From Neoalteromonas arenosi (GTDB lineage Bacteria; Pseudomonadota; Gammaproteobacteria; Enterobacterales; Alteromonadaceae), in the NCBI RefSeq assembly GCF_030362855.1, contig NZ_JAUCBP010000002.1:248001-312000 (forward strand): a stretch of DNA of 64,000 bases, in the 5' to 3' direction. Shown here piece after piece: positions 15,798 through 25,824 of this stretch; within the stretch, counting starts at the first letter, position 1, and every line of letters starts with the position of its first letter. Under the pieces are notes generated by a model. The model was not told the DNA's origin. It saw only the letters and a list, made by a program, of their open reading frames with translations, and did no database searches. The position numbers and the translations under genes were made by a program.

Positions 15798-16724
15798 GTG
15801 TCAAAAATTCAAGCTCCCGCATTTTCCTGGCGATTTTTCCTACCGCAATTTTGGCCAATTTGGATTGGCATCATTATTTTATACACGCTGAGTTGGTTGC
15901 CTTTAGTAGTACTACGCCAATTAGCTAAGGGATTAGCATGGTTGTTGACAAAATTGGCCAAAAAGCGAGTGAGTGTGGCGCGGCAAAACTTGCGTTTAAC
16001 TTACCCTGATATGTCAGATAAAGATGTAGAACATCTACTGAAACAAAATTTGAATTGTGCGGGAATGGCAATTTTTGAGACGGCTCTGGGCTGGTGGGCA
16101 CCCGCGTGGCGGATAAAAAAACTCGGCGTCGTTGAAGGATATGAGCATGTCGAAGCAGTCCTTCAGCAGGGCAAAGGCGTGTTTGGATTGGCGCTGCACA
16201 ATATGAATTTAGAAATTGCCTGTCGGATTATTGGTTATACCCATCCGAGTATTGCTTTCTATCGCAAACACGATAATCCACTGATGGATTATATGCAGTA
16301 TCGCGGACGCAATCGCTCAAATAAATACATGATCCACAAACGCAACTCAAAAGCGCTTATTCAAGCTTTAGATGAAGGCGAACTATGTTTGTATCTCCCC
16401 GACCAAGACTACGGCAGGGCGCAAAGTATATTTGTACCATTTGGCGGGGTTGCAAAAACTGCAACGACGACAGCCACATTGATGTTTGCACGACGCGCAA
16501 ACTGTGTACCATTATTAATAACATCCCAATACACTAAATCGGGTTATGTGGTAAAAATTTATCCACCAATGCCGGAATTTGCCGATAAAGGGGATGTCGA
16601 AGCATTAACGGAGTTGAATCAACACATTCTAGACTTGGTGGCAGAGCAACCTGAAAGCTACTTGTGGATGCATAAACGTTTTAAGTCTAGACCTGATGAT
16701 TCAGATCCGAGTCTGTACCAATAG
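15798..16724 (+). CDS. LpxL/HtrB-type lipid A acyltransferase
   Basis: A 308-residue inner-membrane acyltransferase that would add a secondary acyl chain to Kdo-lipid A. One N-terminal membrane anchor (about 13-40) is followed by the HX4E motif in ALHNMNLEIA (about 133-142), the FYRKHDNPLMDYMQYRGRNR segment (about 155-174) and LPDQDYG (about 202-208), all typical of LpxL/LpxM. The start is GTG 15798 with no clear ribosome-binding site; no better start exists nearby that keeps the membrane anchor. Which of LpxL, LpxM or LpxP it corresponds to cannot be told. The neighbouring HldE also acts on lipopolysaccharide. Confidence 0.88.
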   Translation: MSKIQAPAFSWRFFLPQFWPIWIGIIILYTLSWLPLVVLRQLAKGLAWLLTKLAKKRVSVARQNLRLTYPDMSDKDVEHLLKQNLNCAGMAIFETALGWWAPAWRIKKLGVVEGYEHVEAVLQQGKGVFGLALHNMNLEIACRIIGYTHPSIAFYRKHDNPLMDYMQYRGRNRSNKYMIHKRNSKALIQALDEGELCLYLPDQDYGRAQSIFVPFGGVAKTATTTATLMFARRANCVPLLITSQYTKSGYVVKIYPPMPEFADKGDVEALTELNQHILDLVAEQPESYLWMHKRFKSRPDDSDPSLYQ

Positions 16725-16779
16725 TTATTTGAGTGAGTTAGTGGTAACTTACCGCAAGTGTTAACAAAGTCGATTCTTT

Positions 16780-17394
16780 ATGAAAACAAATAATGTGTCC
16801 AACACTTTATTTTGGGTAAAACATTTAGGGCTTGCTGTCGCATTGATTGTGATTGCTGTAGTCGTTGTAATGTTGCAAGAAGAAGTTGCCTCGACTCCCA
16901 GTCCTGAAGGCGCGCCAGCTAAACGGTCTGTTGCTACTGGCTTGAGCTCTTTTTATGAAGAGTTTCGCTCTAGCTCCAAAGACCCTATCAAAGAAGAGAT
17001 GGGGGACTTTGTAATGGAATTAGGCGGCGAAGACCGCAGTGTTGACGAGCGTTTGCAAGATATGACCAGCGATGCTCGCCCCGTCAGCGGTCGCTGGGTT
17101 GGTGAAAAGCGTTTTCGCGCATTCAAAGCCGGAAGTACGTTGCGCGAAGCTATCTCAAATCACGCCCAACAGGAAGGCATGCAGGTGATTTGGGACCTGG
17201 ACCAAGATTTTGTGATTAAGCATCAATTCCAATTGGATACGACAATTGCAGCAGCAGTCAAACAAATTGCTAGTGCAGTGGACAGTAATTTTGATGGCGA
17301 AGTACGTGGATATGTATGTCCTAAACAGCGCACCTTAGTTGTGACGGCAAACCATACCGAGTATTTAAATACGCACTGTGTAGTTGCTCAATAG
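16780..17394 (+). CDS. TcpQ-domain protein with N-terminal membrane anchor
   Basis: A 204-residue protein. Residues about 13-32 form one transmembrane segment (GLAVALIVIAVVVVML); a low-complexity linker follows; residues about 105-200 resemble the TcpQ domain (PF10671), with FRAFKAGSTLREAISNHAQ, MQVIWDLDQDFVIKHQF and the final Cys-containing strand. TcpQ-type domains often occur in pilus or secretion-linked periplasmic proteins, but no pilus gene is nearby. It lies 55 bp after the acyltransferase and converges with glnE. Function not known. Confidence 0.65.
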   Translation: MKTNNVSNTLFWVKHLGLAVALIVIAVVVVMLQEEVASTPSPEGAPAKRSVATGLSSFYEEFRSSSKDPIKEEMGDFVMELGGEDRSVDERLQDMTSDARPVSGRWVGEKRFRAFKAGSTLREAISNHAQQEGMQVIWDLDQDFVIKHQFQLDTTIAAAVKQIASAVDSNFDGEVRGYVCPKQRTLVVTANHTEYLNTHCVVAQ

Positions 17395-17404
17395 GACGTA
17401 GATT

Positions 17405-20296
17405 CTAAAGTTCTAAATGTTGGCTAAACACCTGTTTAACGTACTGGCGCAGTTGGTGTAACTGTTCAGTGTCGGCAACTAACGCAAGGTTTTGTAGATT
17501 GCCTTCATGGATTGCTTGGCGCATGCTCAAGTAAGCATTTTGCAGTTTCATCACATCGGTTTCAGTCACTAACGCTGTCGTAGCCAGAGCGTCTAAAATT
17601 CTTAAGTTGTCAGGCCATTGCGTCAGGCCAGCATGGGTATTTGCATACCCCAATACCCAATACTGCACCAAAAACTCAATATCGGTAATTCCGCCTTCTG
17701 CTTGCTTTAAATCAACGGCATCGGGGGCCTGTTTTAACAAATGTTGGCGCATCTTAACGCGCATGTCGACAACATCTCGGCGTAGCGAAGCCAAGTCGCG
17801 TGGAATGGCTAACACTTCATGACGGATACTATTAAAGCGTTTCTGCAACTCCATTTGTCCCCATACAGGACGGGCTCGCACTAAGGCTTGGTGCTCCCAT
17901 GTCCAGGCATTGTTGGCTTGATAGTCTGCAAAGCTGACTATGTTACTGCACAGCAACCCGGAATTACCGTCGGGTCTCAAGCGCAAATCGATATCATACG
18001 CTTTTCCCAGTTGCATTGGTGTCGACAACATATGCATTACGCGTTGTACCACCTTGGCATAAAACTGACTCGCACTGACGGACTTTTCACCGTTTGTCAT
18101 CGTATTGCGATCGGCGTCGTGTAAAAAGACCAAGTCAAGATCGGAGCCATAGCCAAGCTCAAGACCACCGAATTTGCCATAAGCGACCACCAATAAACCA
18201 CTGTCGGCAATTGTTTTACCTTGAGGCTCGCCAAAGCGCACACTGATGTCTCGCCATGCCGCACATATAGCACTGTCGAGTATAACTTCCGCAAGAGCCG
18301 TAAGATGATCACTGACAAAGTTAGTAGCGAGCGTATCACACAAGTCTGCTGCGCCAATGATCAACTGCTGGCAGAGCTTAAATTGGCGCCATGCATTCAT
18401 GAGAGCTTCTAAATCGGTTGGTTCTATGCGCAGCAACGATTGTTGCAGCTGACCTTTTAAGTCGACCCGAATCGCCTCAATATCGGTAAGCTGGGTGGTA
18501 AGATACACCGGGTCTAACAGTTCATCTAGTAACAGCGGGAAGCGCGCGATTTGTTCTGCTATCCAATCGCTTTTAGCAGTTAATTCCAGCAATTGAGTAC
18601 GCGCCTGATGGTTTTCAAGCAAAAGGTCCAAGTATGCTGTTCGGCCAGTGATACTAATAAGGGTGGGGGCAATATGTGCTAGGCGTAATTGCGGATTGTT
18701 AAAGTTGAGTAAATCAAACAATATCGCAGGAAGCAGGCGGCTAAGTGTTCTATGCCCGCGTTGACCAATAGGCTGTTTGGCAATGCGTTGTTTTAATTGA
18801 CTTATGTCGATATAAAGCAGGTCAAAGTCTACACAGCTGATGTGGTTTGCGACCATGGATTGCCATTCATCGCTGTCCAACGAGAGCGTCCACATGTCTT
18901 CAGCAAGGGTATAGAGCGGATCCGCTTGATCAATCTCCTGTTCCGGGGCAGCAATTAAATCAGCGAAATATGCATGAACGCGTTCTAAGCTACGATGAAC
19001 GATATCTAAAAGGCTGTTCCAGTCTGGGCAGGCCATTAAGTGACAAAGCCTATCTTGATTAATTGCATCATCGGGCAGTTGCTGAGTTTGCTGGTCATCA
19101 ATCTGCTGGATACAGTGTTCGACTTTGCGCAATCTGTAGTAGTCACTCATTAAACTGTTGGCTGTTTCAGAGTCTAATAACTCAGTGTTTACAAGCCCAT
19201 TAAACGCTTGGATTAAAGAGGCCGTTTGCAATAATGGGTGTTTGCCCGCGTGAATAACTTGCATGCTTTGGACAAAAAACTCAACTTCTCGGATGCCCCC
19301 AGCACCTAGCTTGATATTGTTCTTTAAGCGTTTACGGCGGACCTCAGTTTCAATGAGCTGTTTCATCGTACGCAGGGATTCAAGTGCCGTGAAATCAACA
19401 TAGCGACGATAAACGAAAGGCTTGAGCATTTTTTGCAGTTGTTCTGTGTAGGTGCTAGCGGAGTTAAGCACGCGTGCTTTGAGCATTGCGTAACGCTCCC
19501 AATCCCGCCCTTGCTCTTGATAGTAATCTTCCAACGCGGAAAAGTTTGCGACCAGAGGACCGCTTTCGCCAAACGGACGTAACCGCATATCTACCCGATA
19601 CACAAACCCATCAGCAGTTACTGTATCCAGTAGGTGGATCAGTTTTTGGGCCAAGCGTGTGAAAAATTGCTGATTCTCGACTACCTTGCGTCCACCCGAT
19701 GTTTCTCCCTTTGCTGGATAGGCAAAAATCAAATCGATATCAGACGAAAAGTTAAGCTCGCGACCACCAAGTTTACCCATCGCTAAAATACACATCGGCT
19801 GCGGGCCATGAGCACCTTGTGGAGTTCCGTAACGCTCGGTTAGTTGTTGGTATTGCCAGTCGTAAGCTGCAGTTATCAAGCTGTCTGCCAGCTCGGATAC
19901 TTGTTCTAAAGAATCCTGTATTGGCTGCTTGAGTATAAAGTCGCGATAGATAATTACGGCAGCAAAACTATGTCTGATAATACGTAAATGACGCATGGTC
20001 TCAACTTCATTCGTTAGGCCCGCTACACGCGGGGCAATAGTCGTTCGAATGTCGTCCAAGAAACCTTCTGGATTATCATTGCTGGTCATGCTGAGATGGT
20101 GCTCTACCAAAAAGTCGAGCACTTCAGCGTATTGCTGGCAAACTCTTCGCGCGTATGGACTAAGTGCAAATAAATCAATGATTGGTGCAAGATCACATTG
20201 CGATTTTTCAGAACAAGCGATGGTTTGCACCAACCATTGGCGATCGGCTTCCGATTGAGCGGCTAAATGAGTGTCTTTTATGAAGCTGACTGGCAT
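17405..20296 (-). CDS. glnE: bifunctional glutamine synthetase adenylyltransferase/adenylyl-removing enzyme
   Basis: A 963-residue enzyme (E. coli 946) that adds AMP to, and removes it from, the Tyr of glutamine synthetase in response to PII and glutamine, controlling ammonium assimilation. Two nucleotidyltransferase domains are visible: the N-terminal deadenylylase with GGRELNFSSDIDLIF near 177-191 and the C-terminal adenylyltransferase with GGLELGYGSDLDLVF near 708-722. Each is followed by a helical domain ending in characteristic blocks (KLGAGGIREVEFFVQ, LKQAEGGITDIEFLVQYW). Full length, single gene on the minus strand. Confidence 0.97.
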   Translation of the reverse strand: MPVSFIKDTHLAAQSEADRQWLVQTIACSEKSQCDLAPIIDLFALSPYARRVCQQYAEVLDFLVEHHLSMTSNDNPEGFLDDIRTTIAPRVAGLTNEVETMRHLRIIRHSFAAVIIYRDFILKQPIQDSLEQVSELADSLITAAYDWQYQQLTERYGTPQGAHGPQPMCILAMGKLGGRELNFSSDIDLIFAYPAKGETSGGRKVVENQQFFTRLAQKLIHLLDTVTADGFVYRVDMRLRPFGESGPLVANFSALEDYYQEQGRDWERYAMLKARVLNSASTYTEQLQKMLKPFVYRRYVDFTALESLRTMKQLIETEVRRKRLKNNIKLGAGGIREVEFFVQSMQVIHAGKHPLLQTASLIQAFNGLVNTELLDSETANSLMSDYYRLRKVEHCIQQIDDQQTQQLPDDAINQDRLCHLMACPDWNSLLDIVHRSLERVHAYFADLIAAPEQEIDQADPLYTLAEDMWTLSLDSDEWQSMVANHISCVDFDLLYIDISQLKQRIAKQPIGQRGHRTLSRLLPAILFDLLNFNNPQLRLAHIAPTLISITGRTAYLDLLLENHQARTQLLELTAKSDWIAEQIARFPLLLDELLDPVYLTTQLTDIEAIRVDLKGQLQQSLLRIEPTDLEALMNAWRQFKLCQQLIIGAADLCDTLATNFVSDHLTALAEVILDSAICAAWRDISVRFGEPQGKTIADSGLLVVAYGKFGGLELGYGSDLDLVFLHDADRNTMTNGEKSVSASQFYAKVVQRVMHMLSTPMQLGKAYDIDLRLRPDGNSGLLCSNIVSFADYQANNAWTWEHQALVRARPVWGQMELQKRFNSIRHEVLAIPRDLASLRRDVVDMRVKMRQHLLKQAPDAVDLKQAEGGITDIEFLVQYWVLGYANTHAGLTQWPDNLRILDALATTALVTETDVMKLQNAYLSMRQAIHEGNLQNLALVADTEQLHQLRQYVKQVFSQHLEL

Positions 20297-20400
20297 GATA
20301 ATTTAAATGCTATGGCGTTGCGCACGTGACGATAAACAAAATCAATGATGAACGATAGCATTTAGCGACTATCAGATGCTAGCTGCCGCAAGGAAAATAC

Positions 20401-21309
20401 ATGGAAACACTGGTTAAACTAAATCCTTTACCGCACGACCTTTGGGTCTATTTATCAATTGATATCGCGATTACCCTGCTCCTATTACTGGTCGTACGTT
20501 GGGTCTCCGGACGTGTCAGTGATATCAACGTTACCGAAGAGTTAGGTTCGCGTGACAATTTTGCGTTTGGTATTAGTGTTGCAGGTCGCATGTTGTCACT
20601 ATTAATCGTCCTTGGGGCGGTTGTTGGTCGCCACGCAGGGGAAGGGTATGAGGAAGCCGCACTCGGCATGGTTGTGTTTGGCTTAATTAGCATAGTCTTA
20701 GTTAAATTTGGCCGTTTCGCACACGATAAATTGGTGTTACATCGGGTCGACACGGATGCAATGATCCAAGATAAAAATGTCAGTATCGCATTGGTCGATG
20801 CCGCTAGCGCCATTGCCAGTGCGATAATTTTACGCAGTATGTTAGTTTGGGTAGAAGGGACTGACCTCAATGCGATAGTTGCTGTCTTTAGTGGTTTCAG
20901 CGTGGTTTTGGTGGTTCAACTCATGATTACGCGGTTATACGAAATGCGCTTTGCGAGTGATAACCAGAATGATTCGTTGCAAAAAATTCTTGGCAAAGGC
21001 CAGATCGCGCTGGCCATTGAGCATGCCGGCAGTTTATTGGGAACCGCGTTGGTAGTATCCAGTGGTGCCAGTATATTGTCCTATGATCCGCACACTTACG
21101 TGAGTAATTTGACGGGCTGGTTGTTTACCAGTTTCTCGCTTGCACTGGGACTTTTTATTACTGTGAATGTCGCCAAGCGCATCGTGTTGGCCGGCATAGA
21201 TTGGCGGCAGGAAGTCGATCAGCAACACAATATCGGCGTTGCGGCTATTCAGTTTATCCTGAGTGTAGGTGTAGCGTTAATCGTGCTCGGCGTCTTGAGT
21301 CACATCTAA
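20401..21309 (+). CDS. DUF350 family membrane protein
   Basis: A 302-residue integral membrane protein with about eight hydrophobic segments in two similar halves. Each half begins with a charged N-terminal loop and a repeated pattern (FAFGISVAGRMLSLLIVLGAV in the first half, QIALAIEHAGSLLGTALVVSSG in the second), typical of tandem DUF350 units as in YjfL-like proteins. Function of the family is not established. The gene's last 4 bp overlap the stop of the convergent GIY-YIG gene. Confidence 0.75.
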   Translation: METLVKLNPLPHDLWVYLSIDIAITLLLLLVVRWVSGRVSDINVTEELGSRDNFAFGISVAGRMLSLLIVLGAVVGRHAGEGYEEAALGMVVFGLISIVLVKFGRFAHDKLVLHRVDTDAMIQDKNVSIALVDAASAIASAIILRSMLVWVEGTDLNAIVAVFSGFSVVLVVQLMITRLYEMRFASDNQNDSLQKILGKGQIALAIEHAGSLLGTALVVSSGASILSYDPHTYVSNLTGWLFTSFSLALGLFITVNVAKRIVLAGIDWRQEVDQQHNIGVAAIQFILSVGVALIVLGVLSHI

Positions 21310-21617
21310 GAGAGATCACTAGGAAGTGGAAGTGAACCGTCAATGATTGCTAGCTTAGTGCGGCGACTTTGTTGTTTGACCCAATATTCAAGTGAAGCCG
21401 CGGCTGATTTTGATCCTACCGCAAATACAAAACGCAATATCAAGGGACCTTTGCCACGCAATGCTTTAGCACCCTTGGCTGCGCTGTTACTGTGTTCTGC
21501 CAAGCGTCGTTCAACATCTGTTGTAATGCCCGTATAAAATTGGCCCAGCCGGTTCTCGATGATGTACAGGTGCCAATGTTTTGGTTGCGTATTGCTAGCT
21601 GATTTTTCTTGGTTCAC
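21306..21617 (-). CDS. GIY-YIG domain protein (UPF0213/YhbQ-like)
   Basis: A 103-residue single-domain GIY-YIG nuclease-like protein. The signature appears as LYIIENRLGQFYTGITTDVERRLAEH (residues 17-42), with the YII...YTG pair and the catalytic Arg; the conserved Glu is in AAASLEYWVKQ near residue 79. Length and pattern match E. coli YhbQ. Reported activity of the family is a DNA structure- or damage-directed nuclease; the cellular role is uncertain. It is monocistronic and divergent from hldE, 39 bp away. Confidence 0.88.
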   Translation of the reverse strand: MNQEKSASNTQPKHWHLYIIENRLGQFYTGITTDVERRLAEHSNSAAKGAKALRGKGPLILRFVFAVGSKSAAASLEYWVKQQSRRTKLAIIDGSLPLPSDLS

Positions 21618-21656
21618 TGGTATACTTGCACCACGCAGTTTTTATGCAAGTAACCT

Positions 21657-23078
21657 ATGAATTTACCCGATTTTAGTCAAGCCCAAATTTTAATCGTCGG
21701 CGATCTTATGCTTGATCGCTACTGGAAAGGCTCCACGGCGCGCATCTCACCCGAAGCTCCCGTACCTGTTGTTAAAGTAGGCGGCACAGAGGATCGTCCA
21801 GGCGGTGCCGCAAACGTAGCCATCAATGCTGCCACCTTGGGCGCTAAAGTGACCTTAATTGGATTAACAGGCAAAGACGATGCTGCGCAAGCCTTGCAAG
21901 ATCGTTTAGAGGCAAGTGATGTAGATTGTCAATTTGTCTCTGTAGATGGGTATGACACTATAACTAAGTTGCGGGTTATCAGTCGTAATCAACAGTTATT
22001 GCGATTGGATTTCGAACGTGACTTTGGTCCAGTTGACAAAACCGAGTTGCTGCACAGGTATACTGATGCACTTGCACAGGTTGATGTCGTCGTACTCTCA
22101 GACTACGCAAAAGGCTGTTTGAGTGACCCACAATTACTTATTCAAGCCGCCAAATCTCAAAACATACCAGTGATTGTTGACCCCAAGGGGACAGAGTTCG
22201 ATAAGTATGCCGGTGCAACATTAATTACGCCCAATATGGCAGAGTTTGAAGCCGTAGCAGCAGCGTTTAGTACAGAAAATGAGCTCGAACAGAGTGCGGT
22301 AGCTTTACGCGACGCCTTGCAATTAGATGCGCTGTTGTTAACGCGTTCAGAGCAGGGGATGTCATTATTTAGTCAGGCTGGCACTCCCACCCATTTACCA
22401 GCAAAAGCACGCGAAGTTTATGATGTCACCGGTGCTGGTGATACTGTGGTATCGACTATCGCCAGCTGTCTTGCTGCTGGGGTAGAACTTTCTCAGTCGT
22501 GTGTTTTGGCAAATATTGCTGCAAGTATTGTGGTTGGTAAATTAGGTACCTCAACAGTAACAAGCACCGAGTTAGCGCTAGCGTTACGACACGAACACCA
22601 TCCTGACGGTGGTGTTATGAGTGAAGAGCAGCTGGTACAGATGGTTAAAGAGGCGCAACGTCGCGGTGAGCGGGTGGTGATGACGAATGGTTGTTTTGAC
22701 ATACTGCACGCTGGACATGTGGCTTATTTAGAGCAGGCGGCTCAGCTGGGGGACAGACTCGTCGTCGCGGTGAATACTGATGCCTCTGTGCGCAAGCTAA
22801 AAGGCAAAGGTAGGCCGATAAACTCTGTTGAAAGACGCATGGCGGTACTCGCCGGCCTAGCGTCTGTTGATTGGGTCGTGCCCTTTAGCGAGGACACCCC
22901 GCAACGCTTGATTAGCGAGGTTTTACCTAACACCTTAGTGAAAGGTGGCGACTACAGCATTGAACAAATTGCTGGCGGTAAAGAAGTCATTGCCAATGGT
23001 GGTGACGTGCAAGTATTGGTGTTTAAAGACGGTGTATCGACCACCGCGATAATTAAACAAATTGTCGAGCAGAGTTAG
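21657..23078 (+). CDS. hldE: bifunctional heptose 7-phosphate kinase/heptose 1-phosphate adenylyltransferase
   Basis: A 473-residue two-domain enzyme (E. coli 477) that phosphorylates D-glycero-D-manno-heptose 7-phosphate and later transfers AMP to make ADP-heptose for the lipopolysaccharide inner core. Residues 1-320 are a ribokinase fold with DLMLDRYW near 15, [15 protein letters not shown] near 50 and the catalytic [11 protein letters not shown] near 258. Residues 340-473 are a cytidylyltransferase fold with [13 protein letters not shown] at 342-354 and the terminal [11 protein letters not shown] block. A terminator-like hairpin follows. Firm assignment. Confidence 0.97.
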   Translation: MNLPDFSQAQILIVGDLMLDRYWKGSTARISPEAPVPVVKVGGTEDRPGGAANVAINAATLGAKVTLIGLTGKDDAAQALQDRLEASDVDCQFVSVDGYDTITKLRVISRNQQLLRLDFERDFGPVDKTELLHRYTDALAQVDVVVLSDYAKGCLSDPQLLIQAAKSQNIPVIVDPKGTEFDKYAGATLITPNMAEFEAVAAAFSTENELEQSAVALRDALQLDALLLTRSEQGMSLFSQAGTPTHLPAKAREVYDVTGAGDTVVSTIASCLAAGVELSQSCVLANIAASIVVGKLGTSTVTSTELALALRHEHHPDGGVMSEEQLVQMVKEAQRRGERVVMTNGCFDILHAGHVAYLEQAAQLGDRLVVAVNTDASVRKLKGKGRPINSVERRMAVLAGLASVDWVVPFSEDTPQRLISEVLPNTLVKGGDYSIEQIAGGKEVIANGGDVQVLVFKDGVSTTAIIKQIVEQS

Positions 23079-23110
23079 GTCGACATTACCGTGTAACGTT
23101 TGCTAATAGT

Positions 23111-23142
23111 GCGCTAGGCTTGTAAGCTAGCGCTTCATTTTT
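23111..23142 (+). terminator. probable intrinsic terminator of hldE
   Basis: GCGCTAGGCTT (23111-23121) pairs with AAGCTAGCGC (23124-23133) with one bulged G, followed by TTCATTTTT. It lies 33 bp after the hldE stop and separates hldE from the exopolysaccharide locus. Confidence 0.7.
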
Positions 23143-23167
23143 ATTGAATTCTAGCCTGTGGATCGCG

Positions 23168-24205
23168 ATGTACGAATCTCATTACGGATTAACTTCAAAA
23201 CCTTTTCAGTTAACGCCTGATCCGACGTTTTTCTTCGCCAGTAAGTGGCATAAGCGCGCGATGTCCTACTTGCAGTATGGATTGTCTCAAGCGGAAGGGT
23301 TTATTGTTATCACCGGCGGTATTGGAACGGGTAAGACGACCATAGCAAACAGTTTATTGGCTGATATAGAGGATGACATTGTTGCAGCACAAATCGTCAC
23401 ACCTAAGTTAAATCCCGATGAATTAGTAAAAATGGTCGCTTCCAAGTTTGAAATTGATGTTGCGAATAAGACCAAAACAGATTTGTTAGAGGCGTTGGAA
23501 GCATACTTATTCGGTTTGAGTAAGCAGGGTAAACGCGCTCTTCTGCTGGTTGATGAAGCGCAAAACCTACCGCTAGAAACCATTGAAGAATTACGCATGT
23601 TGTCGAATTTCCAGCAAGACGGCAAACCCTTGTTACAAAGCTTTTTACTCGGGCAGGAGGAGTTACAACCTATACTACGTGCGCCCAATATGGAGCAGTT
23701 TCGACAACGTATAGTGGCTTCATGTCACTTAGCTCCGCTTTCTGTAGAAGAAGTACGCGAATATATTGAGTACCGGATGCACAATGCCGGATGGAATGGC
23801 TCCTCATTATTTTCCGATGAGGCCTATCAACGCATTCACGAATTTACTACAGGGGTTCCGCGGAAAATAAATACGCTTATGGATCGAGTATTATTATATG
23901 GATTCTTGGAAGAGCTTGAACACCTAGATGAAGCAGCAGTTGAAGCTGTAGTTAGCGAAGTCAAAGAAGAAATGTTTACTCCCGAGCCACAGTTACCGAA
24001 ATCTGTGAAAGAAGAGGTCGCCAGTCATGGTATGACTGATACAGGCACGGAGATACGGGATGTGGAGTACTACAAGACAATGCTCAATGAGCTAGTTGAT
24101 GCGCTTGACAGTGCAATTAGTCATAAGGTGAAGCTTACCCAATACATCGATAAGCTTCTCAAGAAGAAGTATAAGACTTATATCCGTATGAAGGATGACG
24201 ACTAG
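23168..24205 (+). CDS. XrtA/PEP-CTERM system-associated AAA ATPase
   Basis: A protein of about 345 residues of the ExeA/GspA-like AAA_22 type found in exosortase A loci (TIGR03015). I place the start at ATG 23168 because family members begin MYESHYGL; a longer frame starts at TTG 23144. Walker A is GGIGTGKTT near 50-58, Walker B LLLVDEAQNL near 124-133, and the arginine-finger region FTTGVPRKINTLMDR near 220. A C-terminal charged helix (about 300-345) may be a coiled coil. ATP hydrolysis by this protein is thought to serve assembly or export of the polysaccharide; the exact partner is unknown. Its stop overlaps the convergent barrel gene by 4 bp. Confidence 0.9.
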   Translation: MYESHYGLTSKPFQLTPDPTFFFASKWHKRAMSYLQYGLSQAEGFIVITGGIGTGKTTIANSLLADIEDDIVAAQIVTPKLNPDELVKMVASKFEIDVANKTKTDLLEALEAYLFGLSKQGKRALLLVDEAQNLPLETIEELRMLSNFQQDGKPLLQSFLLGQEELQPILRAPNMEQFRQRIVASCHLAPLSVEEVREYIEYRMHNAGWNGSSLFSDEAYQRIHEFTTGVPRKINTLMDRVLLYGFLEELEHLDEAAVEAVVSEVKEEMFTPEPQLPKSVKEEVASHGMTDTGTEIRDVEYYKTMLNELVDALDSAISHKVKLTQYIDKLLKKKYKTYIRMKDDD

Positions 24206-25809
24206 AAGTCGTAGCGCAATGTAAAACTCACACGTCGATCTCTGATAACGCGTCCTGTGATATTTGAATCGCGATCCAATACTCTCAGCTCAAGTTCCGT
24301 TGACAGGTCTTGATTGACTCGGTATCGAACCGCTGAGGATACGCGGATAATAGTATCTTCGAAGTCTTGCCTCTCAACTGCACTTTGCTGGTAATTTTCA
24401 GAATAGCTCAGTTGAGTTCGCAAGTCAGTGCGCGGCCCCAGATCCCAATTAATGACCCAGTTAGTCAGATAGTTAATTTGTTCGCGCTGACGCGCTAGGT
24501 ACTCGGGATTGGTATAGCGAAATTCAACCGTGGTTGATAAACGCCCATTTGAATAACCCAATGACGCTGTAGTCGATTTATTTAAGATTGGCTCTTCGGT
24601 GATATCAACAACTTGTTCGCTAAACTCGACAAAGGTTTGCCCAGGTTCCAATTGAGGATTTAAGCTACTTGGCTGGAAACACTCACCTATTTCAATATTA
24701 TCTGAGTCACAAACAAATAAGCCTTGAGATTCAATATCGCTGACCAGCCGGGAAAAGGTAGTCAAACGTTCGCTATATTGCAATCGTGTCCGCAATGACT
24801 TGGTATTGTACGAAAACTGCAGATTACCACTTTCACCAAAAAAACGACGGCCATAGTTCGCACTAATTCGAGAGCGAGCTGAAAATGCCCATGCTAAATC
24901 GACACCAATAAAGCTTTCACTTTCAGCATCGTCCTCATCCGAAACGTTAGCCGTAATTGAAATAGAGCGGTTTGGCGATAAGAAATATGCAACCCCGAGA
25001 CCATAGCTATCATAACTAAACGACGAATTAGACCCTGTAATGCCATCGTATTTGTTAGCTTCTAACCGCGCTCTAGCTGACAAACCAAAATCGCCGATAA
25101 GTCGATATACGACATTGGCATCAACCGTGCGGGAGTCAAAGTTAGTCGCTCGACCTCGCGTTTGTTGGGTATCTGAAGTGCTATCGGTAGTTTCAAACGA
25201 CGAATCAACATTGAATACAAAGTTTTTAAAGCCCGAGCCTTGTGATATGCGCGAATTGAAACTAAAAGTTTCGGCGTCTAGGTTGTTCTGAGAAAAATTC
25301 TGTTGCTCTGAATCGAGATCTGTAAAACCAACAGAACCGTTAAACTCAACAAAAGGTAGTCGGTTTAATGTCACTGTTGCTCGTATATTGTTATTACGGT
25401 TTTTGGAGAGTAAATCAGGGTCGAGGAACCTATCACTAACCAAATAGCTCGAAGGTTCAATATTGCGGTAGTTTAGCGCACCATTAGCATTAATGGTTAA
25501 TACGTTATCGATGACATCAAGCTCGCCCACGTAGCTGTATTCTGGAAAACTGTCTTCAAATGAATCGCCGTTCCCAGAACGAATTAAGTATTGATTGCGT
25601 CCAATCCATTGGGCGTCGAAATGTCTAGAGTTGTAATTAACCACAAGACTTGGGTCGATTGATATTGACTCCAAATTTATTCTATCTGTCGTTTGACTTT
25701 TTGCGTTCTGATTAACGTATCCCACTTCTAGTGCGGGTGAAAATGTAAAATCAGCATTCGCAGTATGTGCGAGAACAGACAGTGCAACCAACGTCAGTGC
25801 TTGCTTCAC
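24202..25809 (-). CDS. XrtA-associated outer-membrane beta-barrel protein (TIGR03016 type)
   Basis: A 535-residue outer-membrane barrel. A signal peptide (MKQALTLVALSVLAHTANA) is followed by many amphipathic strands such as LVVNYNSRHFDAQWIGRNQYL, FGLSARARLEANKYDG and LAWAFSARSRISANYGRRFFG, ending in VSFTLRYDF with the terminal Phe needed for BAM insertion. Family and position match the barrel normally beside the BY-kinase and chain-length genes of XrtA loci, where it may act as the outer-membrane channel for the polysaccharide. It is last in a minus-strand operon (export lipoprotein, chain-length protein, kinase, barrel), 15 bp after the kinase stop. Confidence 0.88.
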   Translation of the reverse strand: MKQALTLVALSVLAHTANADFTFSPALEVGYVNQNAKSQTTDRINLESISIDPSLVVNYNSRHFDAQWIGRNQYLIRSGNGDSFEDSFPEYSYVGELDVIDNVLTINANGALNYRNIEPSSYLVSDRFLDPDLLSKNRNNNIRATVTLNRLPFVEFNGSVGFTDLDSEQQNFSQNNLDAETFSFNSRISQGSGFKNFVFNVDSSFETTDSTSDTQQTRGRATNFDSRTVDANVVYRLIGDFGLSARARLEANKYDGITGSNSSFSYDSYGLGVAYFLSPNRSISITANVSDEDDAESESFIGVDLAWAFSARSRISANYGRRFFGESGNLQFSYNTKSLRTRLQYSERLTTFSRLVSDIESQGLFVCDSDNIEIGECFQPSSLNPQLEPGQTFVEFSEQVVDITEEPILNKSTTASLGYSNGRLSTTVEFRYTNPEYLARQREQINYLTNWVINWDLGPRTDLRTQLSYSENYQQSAVERQDFEDTIIRVSSAVRYRVNQDLSTELELRVLDRDSNITGRVIRDRRVSFTLRYDF

Positions 25810-25824
25810 AGAATACTTCCTTGC

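Noticed and set aside
20448-20870. 140-codon frame antisense to the DUF350 gene
   Set aside because: Shadow of an 8-segment membrane protein; low-complexity Thr/Ser/Asn composition.
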